Positions 1 through 7,379 are shown, numbered from the stretch's first letter. The stretch: DNA of 21,321 nt from JBDLRH01 sp039800165 (GCA_039800165.1 JBDLRH010000113.1:1-21321), one strand, 5' to 3'. Numbers and translations: made by a program. The notes: generated from the letters alone by a model not told the origin.

Positions 1-251
1 CCTGCCAGAAGGCCGATGTGGTGCGGGTGTACGCCTTCCACCATGCAGCCGAGGTGTGGTGGAAGGGCATCGAAGGCAAGCTGGTTCGCATGCCCAAGCT
101 GCAGGTGTACCGTGTGCCCACAGAGGCATCGCAGCAGCTGGCGCGCATGGCCGAGCGCAGCATGCACCTGCAGGCCACGGTGCAGGACGGCGCCGTCACG
201 CTCAGCAGCGAAGCCGGCAGCGTGCACATCGAGCCGCTGCGCTGGATGTAG
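1..251 (+). CDS. yaeQ: YaeQ family protein, C-terminal part (5' end outside window)
   Basis: The reading frame is open from the window edge (first complete codon at base 3) to TAG at 249-251, giving about the last 82 residues. The visible sequence has YaeQ hallmarks: a segment reading ADVVRVYAF, then AEVWWKG, a PKLQVYRVP strand, and the closing pattern RSMHLQATVQDG. E. coli YaeQ is about 180 residues, so roughly the last half is present. The family has a PD-(D/E)XK nuclease-like fold, but its cellular role is not established and no nuclease substrate is known. The gene converges on the binding-protein gene, with only 22 bases between the two stop codons. The family call is firm; function is unknown. 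Confidence 0.85.
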   Translation, partial: CQKADVVRVYAFHHAAEVWWKGIEGKLVRMPKLQVYRVPTEASQQLARMAERSMHLQATVQDGAVTLSSEAGSVHIEPLRWM

Positions 252-273
252 CTGCGCGCGCCGCGAGCTGCGA

Positions 274-1293
274 TCAGTCGATCTTCATGCCCGAATCGCG
301 CACGATCGGCGCCCACTTGGCCAGCTCCTCGCGCGTGGCCGCCATCAGCTCTGCAGGCCCCGCCTTCATCGGCGAGGCGCCCTGCGCCGCAAAGAAGCCC
401 TCCATGTCGGGCAGCGCCTGCACCTTGACGATGGCGCTGCGCATCTGCTCGATCATCTCGCGCGGCACGCCCTTGGGCGCGTAGACCGCCACCCACAGCT
501 CGCCCACCAGGCCGGGCACCGCCTCGTTGGCCAGCGGCAGTTGCGGCAGTGCCGGTGCGCGCTGCAGCGAAGGCACCGCCAGCGCCTTCACCTGGCCGTT
601 CTTGATGAAGCCGATGCACGCCGGGATGGTGCTCACCAGCACATGCAGGTTGCCCGCGATCAGGTCGGTCAGGGCCGGCGCCACGCCGCGGTACGGCACA
701 TGCGTGAGCTGCACGCCCTGCGACTTCTTCAGCATCTCCATCAGCAGGTGCGAGAAGGTGCCGTTGCCCGACGAGCCGTAGCTGTACTTGCCGGGCTCGC
801 GCCGCGCCAGCTCCACCAGTTCGGCCAGTGTGTTCACCGGCAGGCTCTTGTTGACCAGGATGGCGTGCTGCACCACCGCGATGCCGGCCACCGGGTCGAA
901 GTCGGCAATCGGGTCGAAGCCGGTGCTCTTGTACAGCGCCGGGTTGATGGTCTGCGTGCTGTTGACGGTGACAAGCCACGTGCTGCCATCGCGCGGGGCG
1001 GACTTGGCCACAAAGGCCGAGCCCACGTTGCCGCCTGCACCGGCGCGGTTCTCCACGGTGACGTTGCCGCCGCCAATGAACTGCGGCAGCCGCATGGCCA
1101 CCGCGCGCGCCATCACGTCGTTCGAGCCGCCGGCTGCGTTGGGCACCACAAAGTTGATCGTCTTGGGCAAGGTGCCCTGGGCGCGCGCGGGCACAGCACC
1201 CAGGCCCAGCAGCCACGGGGCCAGGGCCGTGGCCGCTGCCACGCGGCGACGCCGCACGCCGTGTGCGGCAAGAGAGTCATGGATCGGGTTCAT
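274..1293 (-). CDS. Bug family (TctC-like) tripartite tricarboxylate transporter substrate-binding protein
   Basis: A 339-residue periplasmic binding protein. The N-terminus carries a run of arginines (RRRR near residue 14), a hydrophobic stretch and an AxA-type cleavage site (PARAQ), so it is exported. The mature part shows the Bug ligand loops, VPNAAGGSNDVMAR and ENRAGAGGNVGS, and the VPYRG segment. Such proteins bind small carboxylates or other acids and may feed a TctAB transporter; no tctA/tctB genes are in the window, as is common for orphan Bug proteins. I chose the ATG at 1293 because AAGGAGA lies 7 bases upstream and because this ATG overlaps the upstream CoA-transferase stop as ATGA. 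An in-frame start at 1323 is possible but lacks this support. It is the last gene of a three-gene operon, so its ligand is probably the substrate or product of the two enzymes. Confidence 0.92.
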   Translation of the reverse strand: MNPIHDSLAAHGVRRRRVAAATALAPWLLGLGAVPARAQGTLPKTINFVVPNAAGGSNDVMARAVAMRLPQFIGGGNVTVENRAGAGGNVGSAFVAKSAPRDGSTWLVTVNSTQTINPALYKSTGFDPIADFDPVAGIAVVQHAILVNKSLPVNTLAELVELARREPGKYSYGSSGNGTFSHLLMEMLKKSQGVQLTHVPYRGVAPALTDLIAGNLHVLVSTIPACIGFIKNGQVKALAVPSLQRAPALPQLPLANEAVPGLVGELWVAVYAPKGVPREMIEQMRSAIVKVQALPDMEGFFAAQGASPMKAGPAELMAATREELAKWAPIVRDSGMKID

Positions 1294-2474
1294 TGCGGTG
1301 TCTCCTTGGGGGTTGCGGGGCAAGAGGGATCGACCAGATGCTGGTGCTCGCCGAGTTGTGGTGCAGTGCTGCGAATGCGCCCGGGCGTGCGCGACAGGCG
1401 CGGCACCACGTTGTGCATCGTCACGCTGCCAAGCTCCGGGTCGGGCACGTCCAGCAGCACCTGGCGCTCGCGCACATGGCGGTCTTGCACCAGCTGGTCG
1501 ACATTGAGCACCGGGCCTACCGTGACTTCAAAGCGCGCGAAGTGCGCCAGGTTGTCGTGCAGCGTGCGCTGCGCAATGAAGCCGCCGATCAGGTCATCGA
1601 GCGCCTGCACGTTCGCCACGCGCGCGGCGTTGTCCACAAAGCGCGGGTCGTTGATCAGCGCCGGCTGGCCGATCGCCTCGAACACGCGTGCGGCCATGCG
1701 CTGGGTCGAGCCCGACATCACCATCCACTGGCCGTCGCTGCACAGGTAGGCGTTGCGCGGTGCGGCGTTCTCGGCGCGGTTGCCCAGGCGCCGCGGCACC
1801 TTGCCGGTGTGCTGATGGATGGCTGCATCGGGCCCCAGCACGCCGATGATGGGCTCGAGCAAGGACAGGTCCACCACCTGGCCCTGGCCGCCGTTCACCT
1901 CGACTTCGCGCACCGCCGTCACGGTGGCAAAGGCGCCGGTCAGGCCAGCGATCATGTCGGCCAGGCCCAGGTTGGGCAGCGCTGGCGGTGAATCGGGGAA
2001 CCCGTTGCGCTCGGCAAAGCCCGAGAAGGCCTCGAGCAGCGTGCCAAAGCCCGGCCGCCCGGCGTAGGGGCCGGTCTGCCCCCAGCCGGAGATGCGCACC
2101 ATCACCAGCCGCGGATTGACCTTGTGCAGTTCATCCGGGCCCAGGCCAAAGGCCTCCATCGCGCCGTGGCGAAAGCTCTCCACCAGCACCTGCGCCTGCA
2201 GCACCAGGTCCAGCAGGCGCTGCTTGTCCTGCGGGTCCTTCAGGTTCAGGCAGATGCTCTTTTTATTGCGGCCATAGACCTTCCACCACAGCGGCTTGCC
2301 GTCGTTCTTCCAGTCGCGCAGCGTGTCGCCCTGATCGCTTTCGACCTTGATGACCTCGGCGCCGAAGTCGGCCAGCTGCAGCGTCAGCATGTTGCCCGCC
2401 ATCAGGCGCGACAGGTCGAGCACGCGAATGCCCTGCAAGGGCAAGCGCGATTCGGCAGCGGCCGTCGTGCTCAT
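1290..2474 (-). CDS. CaiB/BaiF family (class III) CoA-transferase
   Basis: A 394-residue protein of normal length for family III CoA-transferases, which move CoA from an acyl-CoA donor to a free acid via an aspartyl-CoA anhydride. Family features in order: GIRVLDLSRLMAGN at residues 15-28, ADFGAEVIKVE near 35, GRNKKSICLNLK near 68, the ISGWGQTGPYAGRPGF segment near 128, and the LADMIAGL motif, whose Asp173 is the expected catalytic aspartate. Both ends overlap neighbours by four bases (ATGA at 2474-2471 with the lyase, and at 1293-1290 with the binding protein), so the three genes are translationally coupled. The substrate cannot be read from sequence. Pairing with a CitE-like lyase suggests a branched or hydroxylated C4-C6 dicarboxylic acid, such as citramalate or malate. 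Confidence 0.93.
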   Translation of the reverse strand: MSTTAAAESRLPLQGIRVLDLSRLMAGNMLTLQLADFGAEVIKVESDQGDTLRDWKNDGKPLWWKVYGRNKKSICLNLKDPQDKQRLLDLVLQAQVLVESFRHGAMEAFGLGPDELHKVNPRLVMVRISGWGQTGPYAGRPGFGTLLEAFSGFAERNGFPDSPPALPNLGLADMIAGLTGAFATVTAVREVEVNGGQGQVVDLSLLEPIIGVLGPDAAIHQHTGKVPRRLGNRAENAAPRNAYLCSDGQWMVMSGSTQRMAARVFEAIGQPALINDPRFVDNAARVANVQALDDLIGGFIAQRTLHDNLAHFARFEVTVGPVLNVDQLVQDRHVRERQVLLDVPDPELGSVTMHNVVPRLSRTPGRIRSTAPQLGEHQHLVDPSCPATPKETPQ

Positions 2475-3382
2475 GCCTGCGCTCCGTGGCTGGCGCTGCG
2501 GCGCGCCTTCAGCGCGTCGTGGCGCTGCAAGAAGCGCCGCGCGCGGATGGCAATCGGCTCGTCGAGCATGCGGCCTTCAAAGGCCACCGCCCCACGGCCT
2601 GCTGCGACACTGGCATCAAACACCCGCAGCAGCTCGCGCGCCCGCTCGGCTTCGGCGTCGCTGCCGCCAAACACCTCGTTGAGCACCGGCACCTGCGCGG
2701 GGTGAATGCACACGCTGCCGCGCATGCCGATGCGCCGCGCGCGCTGCACGAGTGCACGGTACGCGTCCAGGTCGGTGAAGCCGGCCACGCTGCCGGGCAG
2801 GCCCATCGGCTGCAGGCCGGCGGCGGCCGCGGCAATCGCCATCGTCTGCGCCGGGCCGGTCATGCCGTCGGGGTGCGACTCCATTGACATCGCTGCACCA
2901 AAATCTTCCACGCCAAACAGCAGGCCGCGCAGGCGGCGCGACGCGCGAGCGATCGGCAGCGCATTGCACAGCCCCAGCGGCGACTCGATCAGCGCCACCA
3001 CCGTGATGCCTCCCGGCGCGCGCTGGTGCCGGGCCTCCAGACGGTGCAGCAGCAAGTCGAGCTCCACCATCTGCTCGGGCGTGTCCACCTTGGGCATCAG
3101 CAGGCCATCGGCGCCGGCCACCAGGGCCGCTTCCACATCGTCGGCCAGCAGATGCGGCTCGTTGTTGACGCGCACATGCAGCGGCACCGCCGCCGGGCGC
3201 AGCCGCCCGATGAATGGCGCCAGGTTGGCGCGCGCGGCCACCTTCATCGGGCGCGCCACCGCATCTTCCAGGTCCAGGATCAGCGCATCGGCGCCACGCT
3301 GACCGGCCTTGGCGACAAAGCGGTCGCTGTCGGCCGGCACAAACAGCATCGAGCAGGGCTCGACATGGGCAGACGGGTTCAT
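2471..3382 (-). CDS. HpcH/HpaI aldolase / citrate lyase beta-like (CitE) family protein
   Basis: A CitE-like TIM-barrel lyase of 303 residues, usual for the family. Visible motifs, numbered from the chosen start: SMLFVPADS near 11, ALILDLEDAV near 33-42, the substrate-binding Arg71 in HVRVNN, Glu133 in ALIESPLGL and Asp160 in GVEDFGAAM; the last two are the expected Mg2+ ligands. It lacks the other citrate lyase subunits, so it is a stand-alone acyl-CoA lyase such as a malyl-CoA or citramalyl-CoA lyase, cleaving the CoA ester made by the adjacent transferase. It is the first gene of the operon. Two starts compete: ATG at 3391 and ATG at 3382. I prefer 3382 because a -10-like hexamer lies 7 bases upstream, and that hexamer overlaps the 3391 ATG. 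Neither has a clear ribosome binding site. Confidence 0.88.
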   Translation of the reverse strand: MNPSAHVEPCSMLFVPADSDRFVAKAGQRGADALILDLEDAVARPMKVAARANLAPFIGRLRPAAVPLHVRVNNEPHLLADDVEAALVAGADGLLMPKVDTPEQMVELDLLLHRLEARHQRAPGGITVVALIESPLGLCNALPIARASRRLRGLLFGVEDFGAAMSMESHPDGMTGPAQTMAIAAAAAGLQPMGLPGSVAGFTDLDAYRALVQRARRIGMRGSVCIHPAQVPVLNEVFGGSDAEAERARELLRVFDASVAAGRGAVAFEGRMLDEPIAIRARRFLQRHDALKARRSASHGAQA

Positions 3383-3389
3383 GCGGCCC

Positions 3390-3395
3390 ATTCTG
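3390..3395 (-). promoter_or_regulatory. Possible -10 box (CAGAAT) for the lyase operon
   Basis: On the - strand CAGAAT is followed by 7 bases and then the ATG at 3382. It matches the sigma-70 -10 consensus at four of six positions. No convincing -35 is visible at 16-18 bases. If used, transcription would start at or next to the start codon. It is supported mainly by the same arrangement at four other genes in the window. Confidence 0.3.
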
Positions 3396-3461
3396 CGCCG
3401 CGCAGCGCCGCCGGCATGTCACCTTGGCTGCAACGCCGGGTAGGCAAGCTGTGTGCCCGCC

Positions 3462-4157
3462 TCAGTTTTTCAGCAGCGCAATCTTGCCCGCCAGCCTGAG
3501 CGACAGCCGGGCCTGGCCTTCCTGCACCACGGGGGCCGCGGCCACGGCGCCGCGCGCCGACATCGTGGACATCACCGGCATGGGCCCGTCGCCGCCGGGC
3601 TCTTGCAGGGTCACGTCCTTGATCTCGAAACGCTGGTAGCCCAGCGACTTGGCGAGCTCCAGGCTTTTTTCGCGGAACGCCACGCCGGCCATGGCGATCA
3701 GCTGCTGGCGCGTGCGGTTGCGCAGCGCCTCTGACGGCTGGTAGCCCATCGAGACCAGCTCCAGCTGCGCGCCGCCCGCGCGCCAGAAACGCTCGAACGC
3801 GCCGGGCTGGGTGGTGGTGAGGGTCAGGCTGTTGCGCACGCGCCAGCCCTGCGGCTTGCCCTGCTCGTAGTCCATGCTGGTCTGCATGCGCTGCGAGCGC
3901 ACCACCAGCTCGGGGAAGCGGCGCAACAGTTGCTGCAGCGCATCGCCGGCGGCGGCCGCTTGCTGGTTGACCGCCGGCAGCTCCTTGCCGGCATGCTGCG
4001 CCTGCAGGCTGATCACCAGCTCGTCGGGCGTGACCTCTTGCGACACCTCGGCCGCCAGTTGCGCCACCGGCAGCTCGGCCGGCGGCTGCGCATGCGCGGC
4101 TGCGCCCCACACCAGGGCCCAGCCGATGAAGCAGCCCCGCATCCACGCCATGTTCAT
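3462..4157 (-). CDS. SIMPL domain (DUF541) periplasmic protein
   Basis: A 231-residue exported protein. The N-terminus has a hydrophobic signal peptide ending in AAAHAQ. The rest fits the SIMPL/DUF541 (YggE-like) family: the opening strand AEVSQEVTPDELVISLQA, a paired alpha/beta middle with RSQRMQTSMDY and WRVRNSLTLTT, and the Gln/Arg-rich RNRTRQQLIAMAGVAFREKSLELAKSLG helix. Function is not well defined; YggE has been linked to oxidative-stress tolerance. Three nearby ATGs (4163, 4157, 4151) are in frame. GGAGGG lies 8 bases from the one at 4157 but only 2 bases from 4163, so 4157 is chosen. The gene is divergent from coq7 across 150 bases. The frame stays open far upstream, antisense to coq7, but that extension is not coding. 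Confidence 0.85.
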   Translation of the reverse strand: MNMAWMRGCFIGWALVWGAAAHAQPPAELPVAQLAAEVSQEVTPDELVISLQAQHAGKELPAVNQQAAAAGDALQQLLRRFPELVVRSQRMQTSMDYEQGKPQGWRVRNSLTLTTTQPGAFERFWRAGGAQLELVSMGYQPSEALRNRTRQQLIAMAGVAFREKSLELAKSLGYQRFEIKDVTLQEPGGDGPMPVMSTMSARGAVAAAPVVQEGQARLSLRLAGKIALLKN

Positions 4158-4294
4158 GGCCATGCCCTCCAGTTGATGTGCCCGTACCGGGTTGCAGCGC
4201 AGCGACACCAAGTCTGTGCACTCACGCCGCACTGTACGCCTGCGCAGCAGCCTCACGCAAAGCCCCCGCAGCGGCGGCGCACGGCACCGCTCTC

Positions 4295-4300
4295 CATAAT
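4295..4300 (+). promoter_or_regulatory. Possible -10 box (CATAAT) for coq7, leaderless arrangement
   Basis: CATAAT matches the sigma-70 -10 consensus at five of six positions and stands out in a GC-rich stretch. Only 7 bases separate it from the coq7 ATG at 4308, so transcription would start at about the first base of the start codon. No ribosome binding site is seen in the interval, and no good -35 box. Confidence 0.4.
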
Positions 4301-4307
4301 CGGCGGC

Positions 4308-4928
4308 ATGTCTGTCCAGCCCGCCCACCCCGACAACGCGATCACCGGCAACGAACAACACGTCAACACCGCCGCGCACGGCGCCTTGCCGCTGGAGCTG
4401 CTGCGCGAACTGCGTACCGACCACGCCGGCGAAACCGGTGCGGTGATGATCTACCGCGGCGTCCTGGCTGTGGCACGTGATGCGCAGGTGCGGGCGTTTG
4501 CGCAGCATCACCTGCAGACCGAGCTCCGGCATCTGGCGCTGATCAACGAGGTGGTGCCGCCGCGCTGGCGCAGCCGGCTGCTGCCGCTGTGGCGCGTGTC
4601 GGGCTGGGTCACCGGCGCGCTGCCTGCGTGCTTTGGCGCGCGTGCGGTGTACGCCACCATCGAGTCGGTCGAGACCTTTGTCGACCACCACTACGCAGCA
4701 CAGGTGCGCTGGATCGACGATGTGCTGGCCGCCGAGCCGCAGCACCCGCAGCGTGCCCGCCTGCTGCACTTGCGCGCGCTGCTCGAGCAATGCCGGCTCG
4801 ATGAAGTGGCGCACCGCGACGACGCCGCTGCCCGCTTCAGCGGCCAGGCGCGCGGCCTGCTGGCGCTGTGGCGCGCGCTGGTGGGCCGGGGCTCGGCGCA
4901 GGCGGTGCGGCTGTGCCGCCACATCTGA
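4308..4928 (+). CDS. coq7: 2-polyprenyl-3-methyl-6-methoxy-1,4-benzoquinone hydroxylase (Coq7, demethoxyubiquinone hydroxylase)
   Basis: A 206-residue di-iron monooxygenase of ubiquinone biosynthesis that hydroxylates the demethoxyubiquinone ring at a late step, at the membrane surface. The iron ligands of the family are visible: Glu42 in TDHAGETGA, the ExxH pair Glu72/His75 in ELRHLALINE, Glu122 in ESVETFVDHHY and the second ExxH pair Glu166/His169 in DEVAHRDDA. The 30-residue spacing between the first two glutamates agrees with known Coq7 proteins. Using Coq7 rather than the flavoprotein UbiF is usual in many betaproteobacteria. I chose the ATG at 4308 because the preceding in-frame sequence is antisense to the SIMPL gene and does not resemble Coq7. 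The DUF1232 gene follows after 16 bases. Confidence 0.93.
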   Translation: MSVQPAHPDNAITGNEQHVNTAAHGALPLELLRELRTDHAGETGAVMIYRGVLAVARDAQVRAFAQHHLQTELRHLALINEVVPPRWRSRLLPLWRVSGWVTGALPACFGARAVYATIESVETFVDHHYAAQVRWIDDVLAAEPQHPQRARLLHLRALLEQCRLDEVAHRDDAAARFSGQARGLLALWRALVGRGSAQAVRLCRHI

Positions 4929-4944
4929 AGCCACGCGCGCCGCG

Positions 4945-5340
4945 ATGAACACCCTGCACGCCTGGGCCCACCGCATCAAGCGCGACGGGCTCACGCTGTG
5001 GTTTGCGCGCTCGCATCCGGCCACGCCGTGGCATGCCAAGGCACTGGGCGCGCTGGTGGTGGCCTATGCGCTCAGCCCGATCGACCTGATTCCGGACTTC
5101 ATTCCGGTGCTGGGCTATCTGGATGACGTGATCCTGCTGCCGCTGCTGATCTGGCTGACGGTGCGCCTGCTGCCGCCGCAGGTGCTGGCTGATTCGCGCC
5201 ACCAGGCAGAGCAGTGGATGGCCGCGCAGCACCGCAAGCCGCGCAGCTGGGTGGGCGGCGCAGTGGTGGTGCTGATCTGGATGGCGGCAGCGGTGCTGGT
5301 CGGGTGGTGGGCTCTGGGCCAACCGCGCACCGCAGCGTGA
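4945..5340 (+). CDS. DUF1232 (YkvA-like) small membrane protein
   Basis: A 131-residue protein. The diagnostic DUF1232 segment is complete: AYALSPIDLIPDFIPVLGY at about residues 40-58, followed by LDDVILLPLLIWL. A second hydrophobic segment (VGGAVVVLIWMAAAVLVGWWAL) lies near the C-terminus, and a short basic helix with RIKRDG is near the N-terminus. The hydrophobic segments suggest an inner-membrane protein with two or three membrane-associated helices. The biochemical function of the family is unknown. It starts 16 bases after coq7 with no clear ribosome binding site of its own and is probably co-transcribed. It converges on the SHOCT gene, with 37 bases between the stops. Confidence 0.85.
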   Translation: MNTLHAWAHRIKRDGLTLWFARSHPATPWHAKALGALVVAYALSPIDLIPDFIPVLGYLDDVILLPLLIWLTVRLLPPQVLADSRHQAEQWMAAQHRKPRSWVGGAVVVLIWMAAAVLVGWWALGQPRTAA

Positions 5341-5377
5341 GGCTTCGGGGGCGCCGCCGCGTGCCGCGCAGTGCGCG

Positions 5378-5818
5378 TCAGTGCTTGTCGGGCACACCCA
5401 TCAGTGCAGAGCGCCGTTGCTCGAACTCGGCCTGATCGATTTCGCCGCGGGCAAAACGCTCGCCCAGGATGTGCAAGGCCGAGCGGGTCGGGTCGGGGCG
5501 GCCTGAATACATGTCGCCGTGCATGCAGCGGTGTTGGCGAATGCTGCGCAACAGCAGCAGCACGCCGACCAGCAGCGCCACCAGAACCACAGCCGCCCAC
5601 ACGCCATGGCCCCAGGTGCAGGCATGGCCGTCGTACCAGCGCGAACCCATCATGCCCATTGGCTCCGAACTCCACGGCCCCATGACCCACGACGGTGGCA
5701 CGGAGGGGGCAGGAGGCTGCGGTGCACCACCAGCCTGGGCCAGCGCCTGCGCACCATGCAGCGCCACGCACCACAGGCCCAGCATCCGAGACAACGGCGT
5801 GATCAGCATGCGGCGCAT
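5378..5818 (-). CDS. SHOCT domain membrane protein with a Met/His-rich loop
   Basis: A 146-residue protein. The N-terminus looks like a signal peptide (LGLWCVALHGAQALAQA). A proline-rich stretch follows, then a Met/Trp/His/Cys-rich loop (PMGMMGSRWYDGHACTWGHG, about residues 53-72), a transmembrane helix (WAAVVLVALLVGVLLLL, about 74-90), a short HRCMHGD segment and a C-terminal SHOCT motif (RSALHILGERFARGEIDQAE). SHOCT is a short helical module that often ends bacterial membrane proteins and may mediate oligomerisation. The Met/His/Cys content would suit metal contact, which is inference only. The start at 5818 has GAAAGG about 5 bases upstream. The gene is divergent from the HTH protein across about 160 bases. 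Confidence 0.8.
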   Translation of the reverse strand: MRRMLITPLSRMLGLWCVALHGAQALAQAGGAPQPPAPSVPPSWVMGPWSSEPMGMMGSRWYDGHACTWGHGVWAAVVLVALLVGVLLLLRSIRQHRCMHGDMYSGRPDPTRSALHILGERFARGEIDQAEFEQRRSALMGVPDKH

Positions 5819-5965
5819 GGCAACCTTTCAGAAGACGTATCAAAGCAAGCAGCACGATGCTAGGCGCCTGCAGCGCAGCCGCCTTGAGCCGGGGCAAGGC
5901 AAGCGCATGCAGCCCCGGGGCGCTGCGCCGATAGTGCGATTTACACAAGCAGGCCCTGATCGCTG

Positions 5966-5971
5966 CACAAT
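5966..5971 (+). promoter_or_regulatory. Possible -10 box (CACAAT) for the HTH protein gene
   Basis: CACAAT lies 6 bases before the ATG at 5978, which would place the transcription start on the A of the start codon. TTTACA at 5940-5945 resembles a -35 box, but the 20-base spacer is longer than ideal. No ribosome binding site is seen before the ATG. Confidence 0.3.
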
Positions 5972-5977
5972 GCGGCG

Positions 5978-6463
5978 ATGCCTGATCTCGCAACCACCCT
6001 GAAACAGGAAATCTCGCGACTGGCCCGCAAGGAGCTGCGCCGCGAGGTGGACGGCCTGAAGAAGGCTGCCTCTGCCTACCGCGCCGACATCGCTGCCCTC
6101 AAGCGAACGGTGGCCGAGCTGCACAAGGCCATCAAGGTGTTGTCGCGCCAGAAGGCAGGGGTTGCGCCGGGCGCTGCAGGCGTGAAGCGGGACGCAGCCG
6201 ATGACGCCAGTGCCGGCAAGCTGCGGTTTCGCCCGGGCGGCATGGCCACCAACCGCAAGCGGCTGGGCCTGTCGGCGGCAGACTTCGGCCTGCTGGTGGG
6301 CGCATCGGGCCAGTCGGTCTATCTGTGGGAACAGGGCAAGGCGCGCCCCAGCGGCAAGAGCCTGATCGCGATTTCGTCGCTGCGCGGTATCGGCAAGCGG
6401 GAGGCCACCGCACGGCTGGCAGCGCTGAAGGGGCCTGCGGGCGGGAAGAAGAAGGTGGGCTAG
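5978..6463 (+). CDS. Coiled-coil plus XRE-like helix-turn-helix protein
   Basis: A 161-residue protein of two parts. Residues about 5-60 are a charged helix rich in Leu, Lys, Glu and Arg (ISRLARKELRREVDGLKKAA and following), with the heptad-like look of a coiled coil. A flexible Ala/Gly linker follows. Residues about 90-150 resemble an XRE/HipB-type helix-turn-helix: RLGLSAADFGLLVGASGQSV, then LWEQGKARPSGKSL. The C-terminus is basic (GGKKKVG). This suggests a DNA-binding protein that dimerises through its N-terminal helix. I do not recognise a named gene. It stands alone between two oppositely oriented genes, with no toxin-like partner next to it, so a toxin-antitoxin role is not supported. 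Confidence 0.75.
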   Translation: MPDLATTLKQEISRLARKELRREVDGLKKAASAYRADIAALKRTVAELHKAIKVLSRQKAGVAPGAAGVKRDAADDASAGKLRFRPGGMATNRKRLGLSAADFGLLVGASGQSVYLWEQGKARPSGKSLIAISSLRGIGKREATARLAALKGPAGGKKKVG

Positions 6464-6485
6464 CCGTTCGGCAGCCCGCTCCGCA

Positions 6486-7373
6486 TCACCGGCTGCAACC
6501 CGCGCCCGGTGCCGCAGTGAAGGTGGTGCCACGCGCCAGCGCGATCGGCCCGCGGCCACCCACCAGCGTGAGGCGCGCGCCTTCGTGCTGCAACTGCAGC
6601 TGACCCACCTCGGTGTCTTGCGTGGTCAGTGTGGCGCCTTGCAGCTTGCCGGTGATGGGCCAGCTGCGCTCGCGCCGCTGCAGCGTGCCCTGCACCTCCT
6701 GGTACTTTTGCTGCAGCGTCAGCACATAGGCGCCCAGCCGTCCGCTGCCGCACCACACGCCGTGCACTTGCGCGGGCACCACCCACAGGTGCACCCGACT
6801 CTGCTTGTCCAGGCCGACCTTCTTGTCGGGCACCGACAGCACCGAGGTCTGGTCGGGCTTCCAGTCGCCCATGTCCCAGTCGTGCGAAACGATGCGTGTG
6901 CCCGGCTTCAGGTTCAGGATCGACGGACGCAACCGCAGGTTGAACTCTGGCAGCAGGTACATCGTGATCACCGTGGCGCGCGACAGGTCGGTGACGAACA
7001 AGTCCTGCACCTCAAAGCGCACCTTGTCGGCCACGCCCGCATCGCGGGCCGACTGGCGGCTGAGCCTGACCAGCTCGGGGTCGATCTCCACGCCCAGGCC
7101 ACTCGCGCCAAAGCGCTTGGCTGCGGTGATGACGATGCGCCCGTCACCCGACCCCAGGTCGATCACATGATCCGCCGCGCCCACGTGCGCGATGCGCAGC
7201 ATCTCCAGCGTGACGTTGTCGGGCGAGACGATGAAGGGCACCTCTTCACTGACAGCGGCGCTAGTGGCGTGCGCTGACGTGCCCGCCACCACGACGAGCG
7301 AACCCATCAGGGCCGCCACAGCGCACACCAAACAGCGCGCCAGACGCAGCGCACACACACCGGGCAATGACAT
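6486..7373 (-). CDS. Exported class I SAM-dependent methyltransferase with C-terminal extension
   Basis: A 295-residue protein. The N-terminus has a basic start, a hydrophobic core (CLVCAVAALMGSLVVVAG) and an AxA site (SAHATSA), i.e. a signal peptide or membrane anchor. The methyltransferase domain follows: SAM-binding motif I VIDLGSGDGRI at residues 70-80, the acidic end of strand 2 in GLGVEIDPE near 92-100, and the YLLPEFNLRLRP and VSHDWDMGDWKPD segments. These resemble the small FAM173/ATPSCKMT-like protein-lysine methyltransferases; the true substrate is unknown. About 100 residues after the domain are not recognised and may form a small beta-rich domain. The ATG at 7373 sits 6 bases after TATCGT and lacks a ribosome binding site. 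It is divergent from dbpA, with only 53 bases between the start codons. Confidence 0.82.
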   Translation of the reverse strand: MSLPGVCALRLARCLVCAVAALMGSLVVVAGTSAHATSAAVSEEVPFIVSPDNVTLEMLRIAHVGAADHVIDLGSGDGRIVITAAKRFGASGLGVEIDPELVRLSRQSARDAGVADKVRFEVQDLFVTDLSRATVITMYLLPEFNLRLRPSILNLKPGTRIVSHDWDMGDWKPDQTSVLSVPDKKVGLDKQSRVHLWVVPAQVHGVWCGSGRLGAYVLTLQQKYQEVQGTLQRRERSWPITGKLQGATLTTQDTEVGQLQLQHEGARLTLVGGRGPIALARGTTFTAAPGAGCSR

Positions 7374-7379
7374 GCCGGG

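Noticed and set aside
16..1749. A long + strand open frame across the end of yaeQ, the Bug gene and the CoA-transferase
   Set aside because: Low-complexity Arg/His/Ala translation lying antisense to two well-supported genes.
4158..5039. N-terminal extension of the SIMPL protein frame, antisense to coq7
   Set aside because: The SIMPL protein has a clear signal peptide and ribosome binding site at 4157; the extension is antisense to conserved coq7 sequence.
5365..5377. CGCGCA-G-TGCGCG dyad between the convergent DUF1232 and SHOCT genes
   Set aside because: The stem is short, the loop too tight and there is no T-run on either side, so it is not supported as a terminator.
5978..6463. The HTH protein as the antitoxin of a toxin-antitoxin pair
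   Set aside because: Both neighbours are oppositely oriented and neither looks like a toxin.
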